Assembly (NCBI GenBank): GCA_948648655.1
Contig: CAPKVJ010000003.1
Location: 1 to 64,000, forward strand
DNA from: an uncultured Candidatus Saccharibacteria bacterium
GTDB taxonomy: Bacteria > Patescibacteriota > Saccharimonadia > Saccharimonadales > Saccharimonadaceae
DNA: 64,000 nucleotides
Direction of reading: 5' to 3'
The translations under genes were made by a program, and so were the position numbers. The notes under the pieces are model-generated. The model searched no databases. It was not told the DNA's origin and saw nothing but the letters and a program-made list of their open reading frames with translations. Within the stretch, counting starts at the first letter, position 1, and each line of letters begins with the position of its first letter. Of this stretch, positions 24,961 to 33,289 are shown piece after piece.

Positions 24961-25647
24961 CTATGCAACAACTGATTCGATCATGCGCATGCGCATATTG
25001 AACCGGGCAATAGGTGACTTCTCCAGTTCAGAGAGGTCGAGGATGTATACTCTGTTTGGAGTGGCTTTCTGGAAAGCCTTCTGAAGTTCGGCCAAGATAA
25101 CGAAACACATCATCAAATCCTGTTCGCCGGTTAATGCGCTGAAACTGATGAGAATTTCGCCTGGCTCTGTGTTGACGCCGCAGCCTGGTATTGATGAGTA
25201 GCGCGTGAAAGGTACACGGATACCGCCGAGATAGGCAGTGAGGCCGAGACTTCGGAGCTCTTCATGCTGTTTCTTTGTCAGCTGACAAAGATTTTCTAAA
25301 TTAGAAAATCCTGTAGTGTCATAGTTGGGGTCGGAGGCATGAATCATATGGACGAGTGTGTTGATGTCATGACTACCGGTGAGAGCAAGAAACGTGAAGC
25401 GTTCCAGTGTTTCCATCTTGACTTTGGCAAAGTTACCGCTTTTACCTGTTTTAATTCCCTTGCTGTACTCTGTGCCATGTTCATTTGTTTTGACCTTGAC
25501 CATGGCCTGGAAACCGTTTGGCAGACTCTCTTTCAGAAACTGATGCCACTGGGCGATTTCGGTATTGAGTATGCCATCAATGATGGCATATGCAGGTTCG
25601 GTGAAGTCTGCAACTGGTGTAACGCTGAGAATTGTTATATCGTGCAT
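24961..25647 (-). CDS. Unknown cytoplasmic protein with strong ribosome site
   Basis: 228 residues from ATG 25647, with AGGAGG 8 bases upstream; the GTG at 25656 overlaps the ribosome site and is unlikely. No signal or membrane segment. Motifs such as TGSHDINTLVHMIHASD and GVNTEPGEILISFSALTGE ring no bell. Base composition is more balanced than that of neighbours, and with the genes at 29502 and 44994 it shares a style: single gene, strong ribosome site, strong terminator. Possibly acquired. Confidence 0.6.
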   Translation of the reverse strand: MHDITILSVTPVADFTEPAYAIIDGILNTEIAQWHQFLKESLPNGFQAMVKVKTNEHGTEYSKGIKTGKSGNFAKVKMETLERFTFLALTGSHDINTLVHMIHASDPNYDTTGFSNLENLCQLTKKQHEELRSLGLTAYLGGIRVPFTRYSSIPGCGVNTEPGEILISFSALTGEQDLMMCFVILAELQKAFQKATPNRVYILDLSELEKSPIARFNMRMRMIESVVA

Positions 25648-25882
25648 AATATGCACCTCCTTTTTGTTTTTCTAGACTTATGTCCAGGATAAAAAATGTT
25701 GAATTTGGTGAATCGACAGCTTTTAACCTGAAATAAGGCTAGCGTGGAGGTAATAACGACAGATTATTAAGGTGCATGTACTTTCATTGTATCATAGATT
25801 GCGTAAAAAGTCAATACTTTGAAGGAGTTTTGGTGGGTTTAGTCAAAATATGATATAGTCTTAAAAAAGGTGAGGAGAAAAA

Positions 25883-26263
25883 ATGAGTAGTGTGTTTACA
25901 AAAATTATTCAGGGTGAAATTCCCTGTTACAAAATTTATGAGGACGAGAAGACTTTGGCGTTTCTTGACATTGCGCCGGAGGCGGAGGGGCATACTTTGG
26001 TGATTCCGAAGGTGGAAGTGGGTAAGATTTATGATTTGTCGGATGAGGATTTTATGGCGGTGATGAATACTGCAAAGAAACTCTCGCGACATTATGAAAA
26101 AGTGTTAGGTGAACGAGTAATTTGGAAAGTATATGGGGTGGATTTGCCAGAACATGCTCATGTACATATAATGCCATTGAATGAGAATTGGGCGGGGGAG
26201 AGGTTTATGAAGCCGACGGAAGAAGAATTTCGGGCGATGCAGGAGAAGTTGAAGCTAGATTAA
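25883..26263 (+). CDS. HIT-family (histidine triad) nucleotide-binding protein
   Basis: 126 residues with the complete triad EHAHVHIMPLN near the C-terminus, plus the N-terminal IIQGEIPCYKIYEDEKTLAFLDI typical of HinT-type proteins. Such proteins hydrolyse purine-nucleotide phosphoramidates or adenylated lysine. GGTGAGGAG lies before ATG 25883. Monocistronic, with its own terminator. Confidence 0.93.
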   Translation: MSSVFTKIIQGEIPCYKIYEDEKTLAFLDIAPEAEGHTLVIPKVEVGKIYDLSDEDFMAVMNTAKKLSRHYEKVLGERVIWKVYGVDLPEHAHVHIMPLNENWAGERFMKPTEEEFRAMQEKLKLD

Positions 26264-26265
26264 AC

Positions 26266-26294
26266 AAAATCCCCTCCGAGTGGAGGGGATTGAA
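26266..26294. terminator. Bidirectional terminator
   Basis: AATCCCCTCCGAGTGGAGGGGATT between two convergent genes; T- and A-runs on both sides. Confidence 0.75.
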
Positions 26295-26306
26295 ATTGGC
26301 TAGAAA

Positions 26307-26513
26307 TTATTCATTTTCTGGAGTTGGCTCGATGGCGACAGCCTCATCGATTTCGATATCCTCTGTCGGGATGGTGGGTTCTGGATTAGAAGCTGGAGCA
26401 TCGTTTGTCTCGATAGTTTCTTGGGTTTCGGTGATTTGTTCACCGGTGTTGCTGTCCCATTCGGTAGCCTGTTCTATATTTTCATTGATTGAGTTTGGTG
26501 TATTTTCACACAT
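26307..26513 (-). CDS. Small acidic low-complexity protein (68 aa)
   Basis: Strongly acidic, Glu/Thr/Pro-rich, without hydrophobic segment: TETQETIETNDAPASNPEPT and TEDIEIDEAVAIEPTPENE. AAGGAT before the ATG supports translation. Probably disordered; function unknown. Confidence 0.5.
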   Translation of the reverse strand: MCENTPNSINENIEQATEWDSNTGEQITETQETIETNDAPASNPEPTIPTEDIEIDEAVAIEPTPENE

Positions 26514-26688
26514 GTTTTTATCCTTTTTGTTTTATTTTTGATAATTGCGATATTTAGAATAAATGACCGCTAGAGATTACACTTCGAGCATTTGCTCGGC
26601 CATGTTTCCATACTAGCACACCATAAGCGTTTTGTCAATAGCTAGATTGTATTAAGAGAAGATAGGAATTATCTGGTATAATAGGATT

Positions 26689-29397
26689 ATGAAGTTCACG
26701 AAGAGTTATGAACCGGGAGAGTTCGAGCCGCGAATTTATGCGGAATGGGAAAAAACTGGGGTATTTCAGCCAAAAAAGGTGGTAGCCGAGTCGAATGAAA
26801 ACGAGACGCAGGATTGCTATGCTTTGGTGATGCCGCCACCGAATGCGAATGGTAATTTGCACATCGGTCATGGGCTGACGATTGCGATTGAAGATTCCCT
26901 AGCGCGGTATTATCGATTACGTGGACGATCGACTTGGTATATTCCGGGCGCGGATCATGCGGGCTTCGAGACTTGGGTGGTGTATGAGCGCGTATTGGAG
27001 AAAAATGGTCATACACGGTTTGAGTATTCGCGAGATGAATTGTATAGCCAGGTGTGGCGGTTTGTCGAGGAACAGCGTGGAAATATGGAATTACAACTGC
27101 GGGCGCTGGGGGCGAGCTGTGCGTGGGATGATTTGACGTTTGCGCTGGACGAGAATGTGGTATCGAGGGCGTATCAGACTTTCAAACAGATGTGGGATGA
27201 TGGGATGATTTATCGGGGGGAGAAGTTGGTGAATTTTTGTCCGAAACATCAGACGGCGTTTGCAGATATTGAGGTAGAACACAAGGACGAGAAGGGTCAT
27301 CTTTGGGAGATCGCTTACCAGATCGCAAGTGTGCCGGAAGATATGGAAGATACGGCGTCGGATTTCACGAAGCGTGAGATTGTGGTAAGTACGACGCGGC
27401 CGGAGACGATTTTTGGCGATACAGCAGTGGCGGTGAATCCGAAAGATGAGCGGTATCAAGACTTGATTGGCGGGTTGGTGAAGTTGCCGCTTACAGATAG
27501 GCTGATTCCGATTGTGGCGGATGAACACGCAGACATGGAGTATGGTACGGGGGCGGTGAAGATTACGCCGGCGCACGATTTCGATGACTTCGAGGTCGGG
27601 GAGCGACATGATTTGGAACGAATTCAGGTAATTGGTGAAGACGGTCGGATGACAGAGGCGGCAGGTGCAGATTTTGTAGGATTGACGACAGAGGAATGTC
27701 GAAAAAAAGTATTGGAAGAGCTGAAGGAGCAGGGGCTGCTGCGGGGTGAGAAAGAAATTGTACACTCGGTGGCACATTGCTATAAATGTGGTGCGGTGAT
27801 TGAGCCAATGCTTAAGGCGCAGTGGTTTGTGGATGTGAAAACACTAGCGAAGAGTGCGATAGAACGGCTAGAGGCGAACGAAATTAAGTTTTATCCGGCA
27901 AGTAAGAAGAGAGTCTTGATTGATTATTTGAAGAATTTGAAGGATTGGAATATTTCGCGACAGATACCGTGGGGGATTGCGATTCCGATGTTCCATCAGA
28001 CGGAGACGACAGAGGCACCAGAATGGATTTTTGATACGAGGACGAATTTGACGAAGATTGAGGTTGGTGGGGTGGTGTATTATCGGGATGAGGATACTTT
28101 TGATACGTGGTTCTCGAGTTCGCATTGGCCGATTGTATGTACGAATTGGTTGCCGGGTAAGGAAAATCCGTATTACCCGCTAAATGTGATGGAAACGGCA
28201 GGAGATATTCTGTTCGCGTGGGTGGCGCGAATGATTATGATAGGGGTGTATGTGACAGGAGAAGTGCCGTTTAGAGAGGTGTATTTGCATGGCTTGGTGC
28301 TAGATGCGCACGGTAAGAAGATGTCGAAGTCGAAAGGTAATGTAATTAATCCAATTGAGCTGGTGACGAAGTATGGTTCGGATGCTTTTCGAATGGGGAT
28401 TTTGAGGGGTCGAAGCGCAGGGATGAACCAAGCGTTTAGTGAAAATTCGGTGGTTGCAGGGCGAAATTTCTGTAATAAACTTTGGAATTTGGCGAGGTTT
28501 ATTCAGGGGATGGTGGATGAAAGCCAGAGTGGGAGTATGACAGCGGTCGAGATGGCTGAAGCAGAATTAGACGTGGAAGTCGTGAATGAGGGGGCGGTGC
28601 GTGGGGGAGCCGAGATTCCCTACTCGACAGATAATATGGGGGAGGATTGGATTTGTCGTGAATTGACAGAGTGCAAAGAGGCTCTAGAGGAAGATTTTAA
28701 GAATTATCGTTTTGCGGAAGCGGTAGAGAGATTGCAGGCGGTAGTTTGGGATAAGTATGCGGATTGGTTCATTGAGAGCCAGAAGATTTATAAGAATGTT
28801 CCCTTGCTGAAGGTGACTTTGGAGATGATTTTGAAGATGTTGCATCCAGTGGCACCGTTTGTGACGGAGGCGATTTGGCAGAGTTTGAGTTGGACGAAAG
28901 GGATGTTGATCGTGCAGAAATGGCCTTCACGGCTCACTTGGGACGCAATAAGCGCAAGGAATTTCGAGAGCTTGATGGATGTAGTAGTTGAAGTCAGAAG
29001 GGTCTCACAGGAGCTTTCAGGGGCCTCTCACGGCAAAAAGTGGGGAGTGTTGTATGGTGATGATAGCATTGTAGATGACAATCAGTTGCTAGTAATGAGT
29101 CTTGCGAAGGTGCCGACGGTGATTAGTTGTGAGGGGCAACCGAGAGGGTTGAGATTAGCATTGGCGAATCACGAAGTTTATCTTGATGTGCCAGCGGAAG
29201 TAGTGAAAAAATATAGAGGTGAGCTAGAAGAGAGGATTTTGAAGGTGGGGCGCGAGCTTGATGCGCTAAATGCACGAATGATGAATCCTAACTATGTGGA
29301 TAAGGCTCCGGCGGAATTGGTGAAACAAACTAGGGATGGGATTGAAGAGAAACAGAAGCTGATCGAGCGGCTAAAAGGAGAGTTGCAGGTTATTTGA
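26689..29397 (+). CDS. valS: Valyl-tRNA synthetase
   Basis: 902 residues. Class I synthetase with the HIGH motif in NGNLHIGHGLT (about residue 57-60), the editing domain with TTRPETIFGDTAVAVNP, a DTWFSSSHWP segment, and KMSKSKGNVINP (about 544). C-terminal coiled coil (EERILKVGRELDALNARM) as in ValRS. Charges tRNA-Val and hydrolyses mischarged Thr. TATAAT lies about 7 bases before the ATG. Monocistronic. Confidence 0.97.
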   Translation: MKFTKSYEPGEFEPRIYAEWEKTGVFQPKKVVAESNENETQDCYALVMPPPNANGNLHIGHGLTIAIEDSLARYYRLRGRSTWYIPGADHAGFETWVVYERVLEKNGHTRFEYSRDELYSQVWRFVEEQRGNMELQLRALGASCAWDDLTFALDENVVSRAYQTFKQMWDDGMIYRGEKLVNFCPKHQTAFADIEVEHKDEKGHLWEIAYQIASVPEDMEDTASDFTKREIVVSTTRPETIFGDTAVAVNPKDERYQDLIGGLVKLPLTDRLIPIVADEHADMEYGTGAVKITPAHDFDDFEVGERHDLERIQVIGEDGRMTEAAGADFVGLTTEECRKKVLEELKEQGLLRGEKEIVHSVAHCYKCGAVIEPMLKAQWFVDVKTLAKSAIERLEANEIKFYPASKKRVLIDYLKNLKDWNISRQIPWGIAIPMFHQTETTEAPEWIFDTRTNLTKIEVGGVVYYRDEDTFDTWFSSSHWPIVCTNWLPGKENPYYPLNVMETAGDILFAWVARMIMIGVYVTGEVPFREVYLHGLVLDAHGKKMSKSKGNVINPIELVTKYGSDAFRMGILRGRSAGMNQAFSENSVVAGRNFCNKLWNLARFIQGMVDESQSGSMTAVEMAEAELDVEVVNEGAVRGGAEIPYSTDNMGEDWICRELTECKEALEEDFKNYRFAEAVERLQAVVWDKYADWFIESQKIYKNVPLLKVTLEMILKMLHPVAPFVTEAIWQSLSWTKGMLIVQKWPSRLTWDAISARNFESLMDVVVEVRRVSQELSGASHGKKWGVLYGDDSIVDDNQLLVMSLAKVPTVISCEGQPRGLRLALANHEVYLDVPAEVVKKYRGELEERILKVGRELDALNARMMNPNYVDKAPAELVKQTRDGIEEKQKLIERLKGELQVI

Positions 29398-29437
29398 TGT
29401 AGCTAGGAGTGGGGTCCTGGTTGATGGGCTGGATAAG

Positions 29438-29470
29438 AAAAAAGTGGGCCCGGATGGGGCCCACACCTAA
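29438..29470 (+). terminator. valS terminator
   Basis: AAAAAAGTGGGCCC-ggat-GGGGCCCAC stem between the convergent valS and the next minus-strand gene. Confidence 0.65.
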
Positions 29471-29501
29471 TATTAGGTGTCATGATTGAGCGTGTGTTAA
29501 G

Positions 29502-30266
29502 CTAGCCTATGATTTTTTCCAGCTCTTCGAACATTTCTTTGCTGGTGATTTCTTTGATGTGTTGCTGACTTTCCGGTGTTAAGTTACACCACAATGCCCT
29601 GATGAGGCTGCTACGCTCGTTGTACTTGCAGGTTACGTTGTTGCATTCCCTGCCGTGTTCGGCGTGATTTTTGCATGGCTTATTGTCGGGGATTTTGAGC
29701 GTCACTGTGACCGATGTAATCAGCTCGGAGATATGCTCTACGAATTTTTCGTAATCAGTTGCATTATACCCAAAAACTTCCCCTTCTTTGCCGTCAGCGT
29801 AAATCAAAAACGCTTCATACTCATCATAGGTAAGTCCGGTAACGATGCCATTCAGGTGTGCTTTAATCATGGGTATCATGCTGATATACAGTGGCTGGTA
29901 TGTTGTACGGAGAATGTCATCCAGCTCATCGAAGATAGCATAAATTTCATCTACGACGCTCGATGTATATTCGAGCTTGTAGGCGACCGTGCCATTACTA
30001 TTGAACGGGTCTTCTGCTTCGACGAGGACTTTGTTGGGGTTTAGCTTGATGAGACAATTGCGTTCTTTGGCTGCTGTAGTAATTACCTCTTTGAGCTCTG
30101 CGTATTCTCCTGGACACATGTTCTTAAACTCTTTCAGTTTCTTCATAGGTTGTTTCCTCCATTTAACGTCGCATGGACGATATATTTGCCATTTTGGCAG
30201 AATTGGGGTTACTAGGAGGGTAGTAACACCCAATACTGTCAAAATGGGGAGGATAAACTCAATCAT
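29502..30266 (-). CDS. Unknown protein with possible N-terminal membrane anchor
   Basis: 254 residues if started at ATG 30266: a hydrophobic segment (FILPILTVLGVTTLLVTPI), then a soluble domain with a cysteine cluster near the end (CKNHAEHGRECNNVTCKY), perhaps metal binding. An internal ATG at 30146 is preceded by GGAGG and would give a soluble 214-residue form, so both starts are possible. TACAAT at about 30318 gives a short leader to the first start. No family recognised. Single gene. Confidence 0.55.
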   Translation of the reverse strand: MIEFILPILTVLGVTTLLVTPILPKWQIYRPCDVKWRKQPMKKLKEFKNMCPGEYAELKEVITTAAKERNCLIKLNPNKVLVEAEDPFNSNGTVAYKLEYTSSVVDEIYAIFDELDDILRTTYQPLYISMIPMIKAHLNGIVTGLTYDEYEAFLIYADGKEGEVFGYNATDYEKFVEHISELITSVTVTLKIPDNKPCKNHAEHGRECNNVTCKYNERSSLIRALWCNLTPESQQHIKEITSKEMFEELEKIIG

Positions 30267-30401
30267 GTAAGTGTGCTATGGTAGGTTTGTGACTACCGTG
30301 TTTCTATTGTAGCATAGATTTGTGATGATGTCAATAGTTTATATGGCATTCTTACTAAAAAGCAAGAATTTTCATTAGTGATTCTCTATTGGCTGATAGC
30401 A

Positions 30402-30543
30402 TGACAATCCCTCTACCTTACGTATAAGTCTCTTTTGGGAAGCGCGTCGATGACGCCCGTCGTTACGGGGTCATCGCGCTCATACTCCTCGTAAGTCCGT
30501 ATCTTCCCAAAAGAGACTTATACGTAGAGTAAACCAATTGTCA
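30402..30543 (-). repeat. Hairpin element H2 at the 3' side of cassette 6
   Basis: 142 bp with inverted ends TGACAAT and ATTGTCA. Arms TACGTATAAGTCTCTTTTGG and its complement form an approximately 25-bp stem with TTCCC, and an inner stem GCGCGTCGATGACG/ CGTTACGGGGTCATCGCGC follows. Identical over its length to H3 as far as I can compare by eye. Confidence 0.85.
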
Positions 30544-30548
30544 CTCCT

Positions 30549-30794
30549 TCTCCTACTACCTATACTCTAACTAGCTAGGCAGCGGAGGGGGAAGCCAGAA
30601 GTTTTAGCGAAAGAACCATAACCATGATAATCATAAGATGCTTCGACGCCACTGTGATATATATTCAAATAATAGGAAGGGCTATATTCATCTCCAGAAT
30701 AAGAAGAGCGATAAAGACCCCTCATGCCTATTTCACATAATCCAGTTGCCCCATACGTGTGAGTTGGGACAATGCTCCCGCTGCGCACAAAGTA
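30549..30794 (-). repeat. Cassette 6: VRSG...PLRCLAS module
   Basis: Variable part SIVPTHTYGATGLCEIGMRG, LYRSSYSGDEYSPSYYLNI, YHSGVEASYDYHGYGS, FAKTSGFPLRCLAS; slightly longer than most. The scaffold Trp is Arg here (YRSS), as in cassette 11. Its 5' flank carries the promoter of the tRNA-Gly gene on the opposite strand. Confidence 0.85.
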
Positions 30795-30799
30795 GAGGG

Positions 30800-30828
30800 T
30801 TGTAAAATAATGTAGAAGTGATACAATT
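30800..30828 (+). promoter_or_regulatory. Promoter of tRNA-Gly
   Basis: TTGTAA (30800-30805), 16-base spacer and TACAAT, about 10 bases before the tRNA; it starts just outside the cassette 6 end. Confidence 0.6.
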
Positions 30829-30836
30829 AAGGTAGC

Positions 30837-30913
30837 GCGGGCGTAGCTCAGTTGTTTAGAGCGCTTCCTTGCCAAGGAAGAGGTCGAGAGTTAGAGTCTC
30901 TTCGCCCGCACCA
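30837..30913 (+). tRNA. tRNA-Gly (GCC)
   Basis: GCGGGCGTAGCTCAGTTG start, anticodon arm TTCCT-TGCCA-AGGAA region giving GCC, acceptor CGCCCGC with A and encoded CCA. The T-loop reads GAGTTAGAGTCTC, with TTAGAGT instead of the standard TTCGAAT, a noticeable deviation. Confidence 0.88.
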
Positions 30914-30919
30914 TGATCA

Positions 30920-30950
30920 AGATGAGCACCTTTGGGGTGTTTTTTGTTGG
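30920..30950 (+). terminator. tRNA-Gly terminator
   Basis: AGCACC-TTTG-GGGTGTTTTTT stem and T-run. Confidence 0.7.
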
Positions 30951-30972
30951 TTCCCTTTTTCTTTTAGCTCTT

Positions 30973-31193
30973 CTCCTACTACCTATACTCTAACTAGCTA
31001 GGCAGCGGAGGGGGAAGGCGTAATAACGACTATCGTTGCTACTTGACACATTGATATAGCTATCATTCAAGAATAAGCTGTAAGCATGGTCGGGACTAAC
31101 AGTCGCTATAGATGACCATAGGACACCGTATTGACCAGAATGCCAGAGTTCACTAATATAGCTGACTGGTATATACCCGCTGCGCACTTGGTA
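30973..31193 (-). repeat. Cassette 7: silent VRSG...PLRCLAS module
   Basis: Variable part YIPVSYISELWHSGQYGVLW, SSIATVSPDHAYSLFLNDSY, INVSSSNDSRYYAFPLRCLAS without the last residue counted here. Conserved 3' end; the 5' edge reads CTTGGTA-like (TACCAAGTGCGCAGCGG), so the invariant part is the GTGCGCAGCGG core. Confidence 0.83.
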
Positions 31194-31216
31194 TATTTGT
31201 GGTTCCCTCTCTTTCT

Positions 31217-31529
31217 CCCTACTACCTATACTCTAACTAGCCGATAATAACCGCCGTTAGGCGGTTATTATCTTGACTGCTGTCGTATCCTCAAAAATGA
31301 GAGCTAACGCCCTCGCTTTATTCGGATATTCCAGCATGCAGGCAGCGGAGGGGTTGGCTGTTTGATATAGCATTAAAATGCGATGCATATATCATATTAC
31401 CGATATATAGACATAAAGCGGAATTATAGCTACTTGTAGGGTGCATAGCATTTGCCCAATAACGACCTTTCTCACCTGAAAACATGAGCCACGATGGAGA
31501 GGCATAGTGAATGTATCCGCTGCGCACAA
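31217..31529 (-). repeat. Cassette 8: VRSG...PLRCL module interrupted by a 99-bp insertion
   Basis: Variable part YIHYASPSWLMFSGEKGRYW, ANAMHPTSSYNSALCLYIGN, MIYASHFNAISNSQPLRCL. After CCGCTGCCT the sequence leaves the consensus (31241-31339) and then resumes with CTAGTTAGAGTATAGG, so the frame ends HAGISE instead of AS. The scaffold is also weaker (YWAN for YWSS, lost GF). The 5' edge lacks the AAAGTA end. Looks like a decaying copy. Confidence 0.75.
31241..31339. repeat. Small insertion inside the 3' end of cassette 8
   Basis: About 99 bp starting with the hairpin GATAATAACCGCC-gtta-GGCGGTTATTATC and ending GCATGC. It splits the conserved three-frame stop block. No reading frame; possibly a tiny non-autonomous element. 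Confidence 0.55.
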
Positions 31530-31624
31530 TCCCCAGTCATTAAGGTGTTAATGTCCTTTAATTCCCTGTTGGCTGAAAAATGTTGAAAAAAGCTCTTGCT
31601 TTTATATTGGACCCCAGATATAAT

Positions 31625-31870
31625 AGAGGTAGCGATCAACTTTGCTTGGAGTTGGGTCGGTGTATTTGGAATCAGTGGTGGGGTTTGACGTGTGTTTACG
31701 AAATGTTTGTGTTTTTGTGTCAAGCTTTTTCACGGATTTTTAGGACCGTCAGTGATTGACTGGTGGGATTTTGGTGGTTTGTTGTGAGGTGGCTACTGGC
31801 ATAAGAGGAGCTTTGACTTGAAGTTATGGAAAATCTCTATTTTTGATGGAGACTGAAGTAAGGGGGAATT
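31625..31870 (+). ncRNA. Candidate RNA gene E
   Basis: A good promoter (TTGCTT at 31596-31601, 17-base spacer, TATAAT at 31619-31624) drives a GT-rich stretch of about 240 bases with no plausible reading frame, before the convergent FemAB-type gene. I could not match it to tmRNA, RNase P, SRP or 6S, and saw no clear terminator. Function unknown; alternatively an unrecognised leader. Confidence 0.4.
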
Positions 31871-31879
31871 AAGGTTTAT

Positions 31880-32836
31880 TTAAGAGATTTTACGCTTGAG
31901 GCGATTTAGCTTACGAAGAATAGTATATAAAGCATATTTGGGGTGGTCTAGGGGATAATCCCATGTACCAGCGTAGTTGACTTGGTAACCACCGAAGGAC
32001 TTTTTGTATTGAGTGAATCCGTACCAGGGGTGGTTTTTGTTGTCGGAGGTAGTAATACCCCAAAAGTCAAAGGTTTTTGCACCGCGATTTTTGGCGTCAA
32101 GGATCATTTGGACGAGTAGAACAGTGCCAGCGGCAAGCTTGCGCTCTTTTTCGCTAGTTGCAGCATGGGCGTAAAAGCGGGTCTCCGAATCGTCGTAAAC
32201 GAGGGAAACTGCGAGAGGCTCGTTATCGTATTCAGCGGTATAAAGTGTAGCGAAACCGGATTTGAGCTGATTTTTGAGGTGAGATTCAGATTGAGGGTTA
32301 AAATGATTTTTATCGCCTATGTTTTGTAACAGGTAAGTAAGTAGTGAGATATCCTCTGGGTTTTGAGAGGTGCGGATTTTTAGACCCTTCTTTTGATGGC
32401 TATGCCAATATTGGACGTTGGATTTACGCATTTGTTTTAGAAGATTTGCTTCGGGTTGAGTAAGGTCGATTTGCCAGGTATGAGCGGGGTTGATATCGTG
32501 GGATTTTTTGAGCCCAAGTTGCTTTAGGATGTGCGGAGAGAGGGAATTAGGGTTCTCAAGATCAAGAGTGGGCTCTATGCGTACAAAAAATGCCGATTGC
32601 TTTCTCGCGAGCTCTGAAAGGGAATGAAGGGCGTTTTGGAGGGAATTGATAGTGTTTTCGGTAGAGGAAGTGTCGAGGAGAGTTGGACCGTAGGGGCAAG
32701 AAAGATAGTTGCCAAGTGGGGTGGATTCTAGTACTACTGTGGCGGAAAAATTTTCTCCATCGATATGGAAAGTTTTGTGGTCTTCGAGTTGTTGGTATTT
32801 TTGCCAAGTTGGAGATTGTAGGAAGTGTTGTTTCAT
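31880..32836 (-). CDS. FemAB/FemX-type peptidoglycan aminoacyltransferase (GNAT-fold)
   Basis: 318 residues from ATG 32836. Features of the FemABX group: WQKYQQLE start, RIEPTLDLENP, a TWQIDLTQPEANLLKQM block with a MRKSN helix, and the C-terminal GAKTFDFWGITT...HPWYGFTQYKKSFGGYQVNYAG signature. These enzymes add amino acids from aminoacyl-tRNA to the lipid II stem. With murE it fits cell-wall synthesis. The ATG lies 7 bases after TATAAT, giving a leaderless message; that -10 box directly abuts hairpin element H3. Confidence 0.88.
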   Translation of the reverse strand: MKQHFLQSPTWQKYQQLEDHKTFHIDGENFSATVVLESTPLGNYLSCPYGPTLLDTSSTENTINSLQNALHSLSELARKQSAFFVRIEPTLDLENPNSLSPHILKQLGLKKSHDINPAHTWQIDLTQPEANLLKQMRKSNVQYWHSHQKKGLKIRTSQNPEDISLLTYLLQNIGDKNHFNPQSESHLKNQLKSGFATLYTAEYDNEPLAVSLVYDDSETRFYAHAATSEKERKLAAGTVLLVQMILDAKNRGAKTFDFWGITTSDNKNHPWYGFTQYKKSFGGYQVNYAGTWDYPLDHPKYALYTILRKLNRLKRKIS

Positions 32837-32851
32837 AAACGTATTATAGCA

Positions 32852-32993
32852 TGACAATCCCTCTACCTTACGTATAAGTCTCTTTTGGGAAGCGCGTCGA
32901 TGACGCCCGTCGTTACGGGGTCATCGCGCTCATACTCCTCGTAAGTCCGTATCTTCCCAAAAGAGACTTATACGTAGAGTAAACCAATTGTCA
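32852..32993 (-). repeat. Hairpin element H3 at the 3' side of cassette 9
   Basis: Same 142-bp sequence as H2, with ends TGACAAT and ATTGTCA and a long perfect inner stem. The outward sequence ATTGTCATGCTATAAT makes an extended -10 for the FemAB-type gene. Two identical copies 2.4 kb apart point to recent copying. Confidence 0.85.
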
Positions 32994-32998
32994 CTCCT

Positions 32999-33253
32999 TC
33001 TCCTACTACCTATACTCTAACTAGCTAGGCAGCGGAGGGGGAGACCAGCATCCTGATAGTAGCCAGAATCGTCGCTGTAGGACGGAATGACGCGACTACT
33101 GCTGAAGTCCAAGAAGTAAGCACGCATGGAATAACGGTAGGCTCGCGAGGACCAATTGTCGCCGTCCCGCCCGGAATCTGCTATAGGTATAGGCGACCAC
33201 GTAGATGGACCAGTCTGCTTAACTCTGCCAATACTCCCGCTGCGCACAAAGTA
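32999..33253 (-). repeat. Cassette 9 (long class): twin of cassette 3
   Basis: 255 bp, identical to cassette 3 except for a cluster of changes in about 20 bases near the 3' end (GYYQDAGLPLRCLAS versus GYYENAGLPLRCLAS) and one adjacent base. Yet its hairpin (H3) is of the H2 type, not the H1 type attached to cassette 3. Hence cassette and hairpin have been reshuffled. Confidence 0.88.
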
Positions 33254-33289
33254 AAAGACGAAATTAAAGAAAAATGGTATAATAGTGCT

